NCBI GenBank assembly: GCA_026260175.1
Contig: JAKCWW010000598.1
Span: 20,860 to 84,859 of the forward strand
DNA length: 64,000 bases
Source: Reticulitermes lucifugus
Taxonomy: Eukaryota; Arthropoda; Insecta; Blattodea; Rhinotermitidae
Direction of reading: 5' to 3'
Made by a program: the position numbers and the translations under genes. Positions 55,458 to 64,000 of this stretch are shown piece after piece. Within the stretch, counting starts at the first letter, position 1; each line of letters starts with the position of its first letter. Below the pieces are notes generated by a model. That model had not been told where the DNA came from. It worked only from the letters and a program-made list of their open reading frames with translations, and did not search any database.

Positions 55458-55604
55458 GTTCGCTTTCAGGCTTCAAGTCTTGTAAGAACTACGATCTGTT
55501 CCACAAGTATTAAGTTGGGTGTTGTCCGTTATCTGATATTCCTCAATGTCGTGTATATCAGATATACAGCAAACAGTAATTCGTATAATGAATCAAGGGT
55601 TGCC

Positions 55605-55851
55605 AGAAACCTTCAGTAAATAAACAACACCAAGTGTTCCGTCCTACACAACTTGTGTTTGGTAATTATTTATACACTGCATGTTCCAATCATTCGATCA
55701 TCATAACACCTGATGATGATCGAATGATTGAAACATGTAGTGTATAAATAATTACCATATACAAGTTGTGTCGGACGGAACACTTGGTGTTGTTTATTTA
55801 AGTCTATACACACAGCGGGATGGATAACGTCAAATTCAAAGAAACCTTCAG
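55605..55851 (+). mobile_element. hairpin retro-insertion with perfect 12-bp target duplication
   Basis: AGAAACCTTCAG occurs at 55605-55616 and 55840-55851. The 223-bp insert consists of two inverted arms (55617-55707 and 55709-55800, near-perfect complements) and a 39-bp tail (55801-55839). The tail contains 'acacagcgggatgga', shared with the insertion at 36703-37911. The right arm carries the hammerhead candidate at 55706-55743. Confidence 0.85.
55706..55743 (+). ncRNA. hammerhead-ribozyme candidate, complete core
   Basis: Plus strand: ACAC (stem I), CUGAUGA (55710-55716), U, GAUC/GAUU-type stem II of four pairs including one G-U, GAAAC (55730-55734), AU, GUA, then GUGU (stem I). ACAC pairs with GUGU. 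Stem III is the palindrome ACAUGU. Predicted cleavage is between 55739 and 55740. The inverted arm carries a decayed copy (UUAUGAUGA, GGAAC, GCA). Confidence 0.6.
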
Positions 55852-56039
55852 GTGGTACGTAACATCTAAATACACTTTTAGATATTTTTGTAAAACTGCT
55901 TTTTTGAGTGGACTGGTTAAGTTAGGCCCCTTATCACTGTCCTCATTGTTTTTGGAAATATGGCCTTGTTTCAAAACACACCTTTCCCATATACCGAACT
56001 TACTATTCCAGCAGTCGGGTATTAGTGTTATTAAGGTTA

Positions 56040-56165
56040 TGGTATCCTGAGATTGACCCCGTGTAGTTTGGTAACTAGGTTTTAGAAGAACCTGCTGTGT
56101 CCGTTTTACGGATAGACTCTTGTGCCCTAAGATGGAGGCGGAAGCAGCTGATTCCTCCCGATAAT
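56040..56165. repeat. hammerhead-family inverted repeat, decayed
   Basis: 'ccccgtgtagtttggtaactaggttttagaagaacctgctgtgtcc' faces 'cctaagatggaggcggaagcagctgattcctcccgat' across about 30 bp. Confidence 0.55.
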
Positions 56166-56265
56166 GGACCTTCGAGATTCCATGAAAGGGGAATTTCTGG
56201 ACTAACTGAGCGACTGTTAGCTTCACGTGATGTACTCTGGCTGCTCAGTGGGGTTTGTTACTTAC
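56166..56265 (+). repeat. LINE 3'-end fragment
   Basis: 'ggaccttcgagattcc' and 'ggaatttctggactaactgagcgactgttagcttc' are a good LINE 3' match. Confidence 0.65.
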
Positions 56266-56269
56266 GTCG

Positions 56270-56920
56270 AAATGCAAGCCTTTGTGCATAGGCATAAATT
56301 GGGGGGCGGGGAATGCCCCCTCCCATGTGTTTTCTCCCGAAGAATAGTTTTCTTTTGGCTGCCGAGTTGAAGAGGGCCAAATAAAAGAAATTGGGGTGAG
56401 TGGGGGAAAGGGGTGTATGTATATTAAGGACGGGTTCAAACGAATCTTCCACCTCTTTCTAACGTGACTCCTTCGCAAATTAAGTTCCTAAAACCCGTGG
56501 TCGAATTTGCCCCCCTAATGTTATTAGCCAAGTTAACGCCTATGCCTTTGTGGACCTATTTTGTTTTTGAGTGAAACACAGTGAGAGCAAAGATCCTACT
56601 GACCACTATACCTATGCGGACTGCGAAGGCAGTAGCCGGTGGTAGGCCTCATGCTACAAGACTTTGTGTTGAGCGTTCAGTATGACGTTGAGAAATATTG
56701 CGATGACGTTTGGCGGGGCCGCGTACGTGTTCCTTTTTGGGACACCGTTGTTTGCGCCATAACCGGTGGTTTAAGAGACATCTGTAATGCTGGCGTATAA
56801 TCGATGTTAGGACTTGCACTTCATTTCCCGTCTCAGCATTTCATCATCTTCAGCAGTGAAGTCACCATACTGTTGGAACGAAAATATGTTTGCAGCCGTA
56901 TGTGTTGGGTAATGACTACT
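56270..56920. other. non-coding, nothing recognised
   Basis: No supported feature. Confidence 0.4.
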
Positions 56921-56925
56921 CAAGC

Positions 56926-57215
56926 GTCGGGATAGCTCAGTGATTATAGTCACTAGCCATCGTGCTTGACGGCAGGTTATTGGGATTTGATGGCCGTCAA
57001 GGGAAGAGAACCTTCCCTTTTCCACAACTTTAGCCGGGCGTGTGGCCCATCCACTCGGCTATGCCGGAGATAGAATTTATATGAAGTGAAGCTGACATCT
57101 CATATTTATCCAATCCCGAGGTTAGAACGTGTGAAGCTCTGTCCCTTCTCCTCTGTATTTCTGCATGGCGTGGTGCTTAATTAGGCACAGGGACAACTTT
57201 ACATTTGCCGGTGCT
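56926..57215 (+). repeat. SINE, full length, TTAATTAGG subfamily
   Basis: Head 'cgggatagctcagtgattatagtcac', then 'ttattgggatttgatggcc' (box B position), body and 'catggcgtggtgcttaattaggcacagggacaactttac'. The 'gcttaattaggc' insert before the tail is shared with 19485-19590. Confidence 0.8.
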
Positions 57216-57284
57216 GGAAGCAGTGGCTGCGGACATGATACGTTTCAGGGTTCTGAAAGATGAGGTAAAAGTGGTTATTCAAAT

Positions 57285-57412
57285 CTTAACCCTTTAAATC
57301 ACATTGGTTACTTTATGTACCATCCACCGTAACACTAGAAAACTGCCTGTTCCTGCAGTGTGTACTTATTGAATTCGTGTGATTCGTACAATAAACAGAG
57401 ATCGTTTCCCGA
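57285..57412 (+). repeat. dispersed repeat A
   Basis: 'ttaaccctttaaatcacattggttactttatgtaccatccacc', then 'gtacaataaacagagatcgtttcccgaaa'. Confidence 0.6.
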
Positions 57413-57599
57413 AATGTGTGTTCTGTGAGATAACCATGACAGGCTATCGCACCTTCGGTCTTTCAGTTAGGGACCTTGCTTGTGACAGAGTAAGGAGGTT
57501 TCTTGTCCACTTGCTACGTATTTAGTGTCGCTGTCAGTATCTCAGATTGTTGCATTGATTGCTATTACTGGAGTTAGTGAGTAAACCAGTTTTAAAGGC

Positions 57600-57765
57600 T
57601 GCACAAGGGAGCAGCCATGGCCTAATTTCAGAAAAAATCGTGGCACTTGCCTGGAGGGACTGAAGAAAGCCACGAAAACCTGTTGGTAAAGCCGGTGTCC
57701 CTGCCCCGATTTGAACAGGTCGCCCCCGGAATACGAATCAGACGTTCCGGCTTGAGCCATCTTGT
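57600..57765 (-). repeat. second SINE family, minus strand
   Basis: The complement has 'gatggctcaagccggaacg' (box A position) and 'ctgttcaaatcggggc' (box B). It then reads 'ggctttcttcagtccctccaggcaa' and 'taggccatggctgctccc'. Confidence 0.65.
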
Positions 57766-57769
57766 TTAT

Positions 57770-58670
57770 TATATCCTGCGGTAATGCCTGAAAACGAGGT
57801 TTTGCGCTAAACATGTTATGCCCTTGATGTCGTGAGTGTAAGATTCAGGTCTATTGTGACGGGGAGGTTAATTCCCCGTTGTGCGATTCCTATCTGTACA
57901 ATAGAGGCATACTGATAAAGTGTTTCATAGCGGTGCTGACATTCGTTGCAAAACGAACCCATCTGTTAGAATTAAAGTTGTAGTAGAAATGCCCTTTGTA
58001 ATTTGTAACTGTCATCTGTTCTGTCTGAAATAGCGGAAATGTCATGGATTTATGCATTGTAAATAATACATAAACTCCAGTTCTTTTCTTGGGTCAGATA
58101 TTCAATTTATCAGCGCAGACCGTTGTTGCGTTGTGATCTCTGTAGTTTATAGAGATCTCCGAAGCAGGCTGTCGATTCTACAAGTCTGTAAAGTGCAGTT
58201 CCTGCTGCTGTCAAGACTATGTGTCGCCGAGCAGGGTGCTGTAGCGGTAACATTAAACTGATGTTTTTGGGGAATCTTGACCGAGATGCTGGTTTTCTTG
58301 ACAGGTTTTTCATAGTTTCGTTCGGACATTAAAGGTAAATACCGGAATGCCTTGATCAGGTAACGACCGCTTCCTTCCAAATCATTTACCGGTCATCCTA
58401 CAATGCCACGCTATGCAGTCTGAGATAGTGACAACATTGTAAAATAAACCATCAAACACCAGACTAGCTGTCTGTGTTACCAGCCATGCATGGTTCATTG
58501 TCATGCAAACATGACTGCACTCGCAGCCAACCTCATGTATGTGTTGAGTGCTCGACCTTGAACACAAGCAGTCCTAAAAACATGTTAAACATAAGTTCTG
58601 TCTGTCCATCTCCAAATCTGATTTACTAGACTTTCATATGATTGTATAAATTGAGGTATGAAGTGAATTT
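57770..58670. other. non-coding, nothing recognised
   Basis: No supported feature. Confidence 0.4.
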
Positions 58671-58675
58671 CAGTT

Positions 58676-58830
58676 GTGCCCCTCATAGAGCACTGTGGTT
58701 CGTATATGTGCCCCCTGCTTTAACATTACAATGAAAATCTGCGTATTGCCAACAGAGCATGTTAGATGATTTCGTACATTGCTCACCATAAATACTTTTC
58801 ATTTCCGTAATGGAAAGAAGCGCGTTTTCC
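58676..58830 (+). repeat. dispersed repeat A
   Basis: 'agagcactgtggttcgtatatgtgccccctgctttaacatta' is a clear copy of the first half. Confidence 0.6.
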
Positions 58831-58834
58831 CTGT

Positions 58835-59300
58835 GATAAAAAGTGGATTTTTAAATATTTTCAGGCGTCAGACGATTTGTAAGAATCTCAGATTGCGAAT
58901 AATTTATATGTGAAGCATCCCGTTGCATAAACAGTGGTTCGTTACAGATTCCGTTCGGTTCTGCTTTATTTGTAACTTTTGTTTCAGAGTGGGCCTAATA
59001 TTTATTTAGCCAGTTTCATTTCTTTTTCTTTTATTCTGAGGGGTTTCAACCCCTGTCCAAACTTCGGCCTCAGGAGTGCCTCTTGTCCGCTTTCTTACAA
59101 TGCAGGTTGCAGGGCTCATGTAGGTATATAATAACTTGTATTTCATGAAAAACATATAATCCCATCATACAATAAACATTTTATTTAATGAAATGATGAC
59201 ATTCAGAAAGTAGTTTAATACTAAGCAGTGAATAGTCAAAGAGGGAACAGCATAGAAACAGTAAAATTGTTATTGTTAATGCGAGGGATTGCACCGCATT
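58835..59300. other. non-coding, nothing recognised
   Basis: No supported feature. Confidence 0.4.
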
Positions 59301-59304
59301 TCAC

Positions 59305-60010
59305 TTATAATTTTTTGAAAGTGAGGATCGTATTTGACAGTGCAGCTTTTAGAGGTTCACTAGGTTTAGTATAAGAAAGGCGAGAAGTATACGTTGTTGT
59401 TTCAATGTTCATTATCGAGAACAACGATTTACACAGAGCGGTATATCCAAAGTATGGTTTAGCCTTGATTGCAGAATTTTTCAACAATGAAGACTGTGTG
59501 GTCTACTGATTTCCAGACATTTTTATCTACATTATAAGCCTTGAGGGTTAAGTTGTTCTGTAGTTCCAAAATTTCTAGTTCGGTCCCTTCAGCTTTACAC
59601 CGTGAATAGCGTTCATAGTTTTGGCAAGTATTGAATGGATTTACATAAAGGAATAAGAGGCTCGATTTCATGAAGTTGTGCAAGCCTTTCTTTTAATACA
59701 GTGCTCGAATGTTCTCTTCACAACCTTGGAATCAAAATTGCTTGCCTTGATAATTTTTGCCATATTAGCGAAACGTGTCAGAGTTTTTTTTTATCCAAGT
59801 GCTAATTACAAAGTAATAATTCAGTTTTAAACGCATTATTTATATTAATTGTGGCCGTAACGTGGGTATCCCTGCCTTGAATCTCAGGGTTCAAAATATT
59901 AAGTTTTTGGGTGACATCAGCAAGAACCACGAACAGTCGTTCAGGGAATCAAGTCTTGTTCTTGGTTTCGAGAAATGTTTTCACTTCATCAGGTTTATTA
60001 GACGCTCCGT
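59305..60010 (-). pseudogene. hAT transposase C-terminal remnant (GTF2IRD2-like)
   Basis: On the minus strand, with frame changes: DVTQKLNILNLRFQGRDTHV near 59900, FKTELLLCN, and LLFLYVNPFNTCQ. Next comes GTELEILELQNNLTLKAYN, the 'ELxxLQ' segment before the dimerisation domain. The final blocks are FGYTALCKSLFSIMNI, a form of KSKYRSRLTD, and LTFKKL with a stop. This order is typical of the domesticated and mobile hAT proteins related to GTF2IRD2. It differs from the hAT at 8635-9717. Confidence 0.6.
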
Positions 60011-60014
60011 CACT

Positions 60015-61890
60015 TTTGCCGAGCCGCCGTGTTTACGTGCATGATAGATACCCACGAACAAACGACGAACACGTGCAATACGTCTGCTTCCTCTGACACG
60101 GATCAAGGGTAGTGGTGACAGCTAAATCATCGGTTGGTTGTCAAGCTGTTGAATTATGACTCATAGCCGTGACATTATTTTAAAATGATTTGGATAGAAT
60201 GTCTTTAATTCTTTTTATTATAAAAGATACGTAAAGACGTATGCTAATAGCCGTGTGGGCGCATAGCAGATGGGCGCGGGTTTGGTGACCCCCTGGCTTA
60301 CTCAGTATATGCGTAGTTATCCAAAGTGTCTGATGAGGCCTTTCGCCTTCATGTGCTACCGAAGGCAGGGAGTTGAATTGGTCGCATAAGCTTCTGGTTG
60401 CAGTGATGGTGTTAATTTCATTGACGAAAACATAAACACCACCGGCATTAAGGAAAGCACGGAAGTTAGGTGTCGTTATGGAGGTTTGTCCAGAAACAAA
60501 CGCAGCGAAAAATAAGTAACCCTATACAGGCATGTTGGTGTATCGTCTTCAGGATACCGGATAACAGCTTGACACAAAGATGACTAATAAATGCTTCGAA
60601 ACATTTGGCGAAGTTCAGATATTTGGAAATTACAGTAACAGATCAAAATTAGACTCACGAGTAAATTATGCTTACTGCCGTTCGGTTCAGGACACTTGTC
60701 TTCCTGTTGGAAAACCTGAAGAACATTACGACTATAATTATAATTTTTCCTGTTATTATGGGTGTGAAACTGGGTCTGTCACACAGCGAGGCTGAGGATG
60801 TTCGTATTCAAGAGGGAGGAAGTAACAGGTTTGAGAAAATTAATTGGAGAGGCGCTTCACCATGTATCTTAGGGCGATCACATCCGGGACAGTGAAGTGC
60901 GTGTGAGAAAGACGATACATGCATGGAAAATCATAGTCGGAAATCTTGAAGGGACTCAGGCGTAGTTGGGAGGACAGTTTTTGGAGGAACATGTAACGCT
61001 TTTGTAGCCAATTAGTTGCTGCATATACCGCCTGTTTTAGCGGTGAATGTCCTTGCATTTTTTTTCACAGAATATGCGTATAAGTGCCGTATGGTGTTCA
61101 AAATAAAAAATAATTATATCCCTATACAATTTTTATCTTCTAACGGGGCTGTTTTGTATGAGGTTGGAACTGGATTTTTAGATATTATTTAGATGAACTT
61201 CAGGCTTCAAAGTGGTAGGAAGTGGGGTGCAGGGATCCGGTGATGTGGTGTTGTAAACACGGCAGTGAACCTGGGAGTGAGATCTGACTTTCACGCCCGT
61301 ATTAAAATTACGACTTAAACTACACAGTGTCACATCTCAGACGACCTAATGATTATAAATCTGATAGTTCGATTAAGGGCGAGGATTTTATTGACCCTCT
61401 GAACGCTTATTCGTAAAGAGTAATTCTGCATCGAGTGAACGAAATCATGTTACGTATATGCAGTTCCCAGCTCTGCGCATGACGCTCATTACTGACCATG
61501 TGTAGGTGTGGTGGACTGGACGGGTTAGTGCACTGCTGTTTATTTCCACTGTGTCTGGCTGGGCCCAGGCTGGGTCTGTTTGCACGCGCGTGCGCATGGC
61601 ATAGACAGATAGTCCGTTTCAAGGTCCGGCGTTTCTGTCGGGAACAAACTTCACCGAAACAACCCTGGCATTCGCGAAGCCAGTGAAATAACCTTACACC
61701 AGAACGTCGCCAGGGGCGTTCGATTATGAAATGAGCATGAAGTGAAAGAATATCGTCCGTATGCTAAACGAACGGAGAAACCGAATCAACTTCAGACAAT
61801 CTGTAGGTTCCGCCCGTGATGTCTGCACCACCAGTTCAGATTTGAACCACCCTCACCTGGATGATATTAAAATATAACTTCAAATTTTTA
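60015..61890. other. non-coding; weak repeat scraps only
   Basis: Possible LINE 3' scraps near 61230-61290 and 61375-61430, and a weak repeat A scrap near 61010-61110. No gene is supported. Confidence 0.35.
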
Positions 61891-61894
61891 AGCT

Positions 61895-61990
61895 AGGAAA
61901 AAAGGGTCTATTTTGTCAGTGGGGTATATTTATGTGTCTCGTATTGAATCCTGAAATTATCTAAATATTATTTTCAAACTCCGTTTCTAC
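61895..61990 (+). repeat. dispersed repeat A, fragment
   Basis: 'gtggggtatatttatgtgtctcgtattgaatcctgaaattatc' matches the second half of the family. Confidence 0.5.
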
Positions 61991-62159
61991 ATCACAGAAA
62001 AACACCGCGCCTCGATTACAAAGGTCAACCGGTTAATACTTTTTTTTTCAGGGAAATTACTTTATTGTGCGTATCATACAGAAAACATAAATACCCGCGG
62101 AGTATGAAATGCAGTTCTTAAAGACTTTTAAAATAGATGGTACATAGAACGTGCTTCAA

Positions 62160-62184
62160 AGTGTGTGAGTGTGTGTGTGTACTT
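62160..62184. repeat. (GT)n microsatellite
   Basis: GTGTGAGTGTGTGTGTGT on the plus strand. Confidence 0.85.
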
Positions 62185-62204
62185 TGGTAGGTTCAGTTAC
62201 TGTG

Positions 62205-62330
62205 GCGGACCGTTGAGGACGTGGGAATGAAAGAGGGTTTATACAAAGGGAATCATTTGTTGACCAGACGAGCAACTATCATCTCAAATAGGAATTCGCG
62301 TCATGGTATCAGTTAACGACCAAGTTGTGG
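62205..62330 (+). repeat. LINE 3' fragment, weak
   Basis: 'gggaatcatttgttgaccagacgagcaactatcatctc' and 'ttcgcgtcatggtatcagttaac' follow the LINE 3' order with many changes. Confidence 0.4.
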
Positions 62331-62349
62331 CTTAACTCGTTTTGTAAGG

Positions 62350-62475
62350 ATTTTTCACCTAGCTATTCGGCTTACAGGATGGCTTGTATTTGGGAGGTGC
62401 CCGGTTCGAACCTCGCCCGGGGCACCGTTTATTTTGACTGACGTTTAACGTTGTTTTCCTCAGCCCCCATAATTG
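62350..62475 (+). repeat. second SINE family, plus strand
   Basis: 'ggcttacaggatggcttg' and 'cccggttcgaacctcgcc' (good box B) are followed by 'gttttcctcagcccccataa'. Confidence 0.6.
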
Positions 62476-62479
62476 GTTG

Positions 62480-63450
62480 TGGGACATTACCATGAAAGAA
62501 GCCATTACTGGTCTGTTCTCAACCCTTATGAATTAACATGTTGCGGCATACAGCTAGAAATTAGCTTTGTCGTTGATAGAAAGTATGTATACTTACATTA
62601 TCCTACGATATGTCTGTTGAAGTATATGTTTGTGGTATCATGTGTCCGTGTACGCGTATAATCGTAGTCGGCTTACCTTTTGACGTGCCGCAACCAGAAG
62701 AGGTTGGTTCAGTAGGCCATACAGTTGCTGTAGAACAAATCACTGTCATATTGTTTGTATTTCTTGGAACAGTACTGCAGTCTCACGCTAACTTGGAGAG
62801 GGGAGAGGACACTTTAATTAATTGGCTAATGCCGGTGGCGGCAAGGAGGAGTTATTCTAGAGAGGCATAGCCTCAACTACTCTGTAAATTTCAAGGTTCA
62901 AAATAAGACATGCTTCTTAGAAAAGAGCATGCTCATTGTATGCAAACATAGAACAGGGACAGAGAAGGAATGCATAGTAGAATTTCACACGTGGTGATAG
63001 TGATTGCTCTAGGTGAAGGTATCGTAAGTGCTTTAAGTCGCTACGTCTTCGTTTGTAGTGGGAATACCAAACCGTTTGCAGCGATTGAGATACTGGGTGG
63101 CAGAGGTGGTTACACGTTTTGTGTGCATTAATTTCTGGAGCCAATTGATAACTTGTCACCGAGTCCACGGTTGGTTTATGTAAGATACGTGTCTGCTGTT
63201 ACGTTACGTATCCGCCCTGAGGGTTGAGAAATATGTTTATTCAGAGAAAAAGAGCCACAAGGAAGCATAGCTGTGTGCCTTATGTATCAATATAAACAGC
63301 CTACAATCAATTTAAAACTATAGTTGTAACACTCATCCTATAATTTTACATAACGTTTATATATGTTAACATAAGTTTTTATGACGTATATTGTAAAGGA
63401 ATGAGATCTCAATCCCACATACAATAAGGCTCTTTGTATGACTGTTGAAA
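62480..63450. other. non-coding, nothing recognised
   Basis: No supported feature. Confidence 0.4.
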
Positions 63451-63456
63451 ATGAAT

Positions 63457-63491
63457 AGGTCTGATGACTGCAAAGCCGAAACTAGCAACCT
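63457..63491 (+). ncRNA. hammerhead-ribozyme candidate with one key change
   Basis: Plus strand: AGGU (stem I), CUGAUGA (63461-63467), a weak stem II (CUGC-AAA-GCC), GAAAC (63478-63482), UA, GCA, ACCU (stem I). AGGU pairs with ACCU. Stem III would be the palindrome ACUAGU if the C at 63486 were U, so U16.1 has mutated and this copy should not cleave well. Confidence 0.45.
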
Positions 63492-63524
63492 GAAGATTTG
63501 TAAATTGTGTTGTGCACGACGGTG

Positions 63525-63598
63525 GTTTGAATATATATGTATATATATATATACGCACATTTACATATATATGTATGTATGTGTATATATATATTTGA
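63525..63598. repeat. (TA)n/(TG)n-rich microsatellite
   Basis: TATATA and TATG runs broken by short spacers. Confidence 0.85.
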
Positions 63599-63599
63599 T

Positions 63600-63890
63600 T
63601 ATCTTTGTAAGAGCAAATGTGCAGCAGCAGGCGGTACTGGAGCAACGGGGCTGCTGGCACCACTTCTTGTTTCTCAGTAACGTTTGGGGTAAAACTGGTA
63701 TGCAGCGAAAAGGTTTGTTAACGGTGCTGTATAATCTTTGCTGCTTAGAGAGCACCTGCCCCTTGTTATGTGCATCCTACGGCTGAGGCTGCGCGAAGTA
63801 ACGTTGATGATCAGGCAGTATCATGGATAATGAAACGGTGTATAACTTTGCAATGAAATCATCTAGAGCTGACAGCCGCGTTAAGTTTAA
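63600..63890. other. non-coding, nothing recognised
   Basis: No supported feature. Confidence 0.4.
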
Positions 63891-63895
63891 ATCAG

Positions 63896-64000
63896 CCAAG
63901 GCCGTGCCATGGCTCAGGCGGTTAGTCGCCGGCCTCTCACCACGGAGGCCCGTGTTCGATCCCAGGTCAAGTCCATGTGAGATTTGTGGTGGACAAAGTG
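63896..64000 (+). repeat. second SINE family, cut by the window edge
   Basis: 'gccatggctcaggcggttag' (box A) and 'cgtgttcgatcccaggtc' (box B) are both well preserved. The body 'gagatttgtggtggacaaagtg' runs off the window. A true tRNA is unlikely because the 5' and 3' acceptor strands do not pair. Confidence 0.75.

Noticed and set aside
60335-60375. CTGATGA with a GGC/GCC stem (hammerhead-like)
   Set aside because: GAAAC is replaced by TTCAT and the flanks do not pair.
63896-63975. tRNA-like sequence at the right edge
   Set aside because: Same head as SINE copies at 28906 and 57600, with no paired acceptor stem.

Overview
The window is repeat-dense eukaryotic (insect) DNA with no complete, confidently identifiable host protein gene. 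It holds AT-rich non-coding sequence, tRNA-derived SINEs with RNA polymerase III boxes, non-LTR retrotransposon 3' ends, mariner, Tc3-like and hAT transposon remnants, microsatellites and three assembly gaps. The tRNA-Leu-headed SINE, the RTE-like LINE tails and the 'accaacgtttcggagg' repeats resemble what I know from cockroach and termite (Blattodea) genomes, possibly Periplaneta. That assignment is inference.

Layout. 1-20 kb: a degenerate 43-bp tandem repeat at the left edge, SINE and LINE scraps, a decayed mariner element (4.78-6.11 kb), a minus-strand LINE remnant with a restriction-like-endonuclease motif (6.1-7.2 kb), and a deleted hAT element (8.6-9.7 kb). Several SINEs follow, then a foldback insertion at 18.1-18.3 kb. 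20.9-22.8 kb: a CpG-rich patch with a possible first exon and donor, a possible recursive splice site, and the start of a G>C, T>A skew that lasts to the right end. This suggests a long intron transcribed on the plus strand. 25-46 kb: three remnants of DUF4817-type (Tc3-like) transposases, a large duplicated polypyrimidine tract (31 kb), a candidate secreted-protein exon on the minus strand (35.7-35.9 kb), and several inverted-repeat insertions. 47-64 kb: MITEs, a 45-bp tandem array split by a hAT MITE, more SINE and LINE tails, another hAT remnant (59.3-60.0 kb), and a truncated SINE at the right edge.

The most interesting signal is a family of repeats with hammerhead-ribozyme architecture: CUGANGA, stem II, GAAA, a tiny palindromic stem III (ACGU, ACAUGU or ACUAGU), NUH, stem I. 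Four loci have different but internally complementary stem I strands: 34.72, 36.75/37.79, 55.71 and 63.46 kb. Related repeats form inverted pairs (hairpins). Four of these insertions (18.1, 36.7-37.9, 45.0-45.2 and 55.6-55.8 kb) are flanked by 12-16 bp target-site duplications, as expected for target-primed retrotransposition. Penelope-like elements are known to carry hammerheads with short palindromic stem III, so these are probably Penelope-type terminal repeats. The small TSD-flanked hairpin units look like non-autonomous elements worth defining.

Nested insertions give a relative chronology: a foldback unit inside a Tc3-like element, a tRNA-Leu SINE inside a foldback arm, and a hAT MITE inside a tandem array. 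All repeat calls come from reading the sequence by eye. Boundaries without a target-site duplication are approximate.
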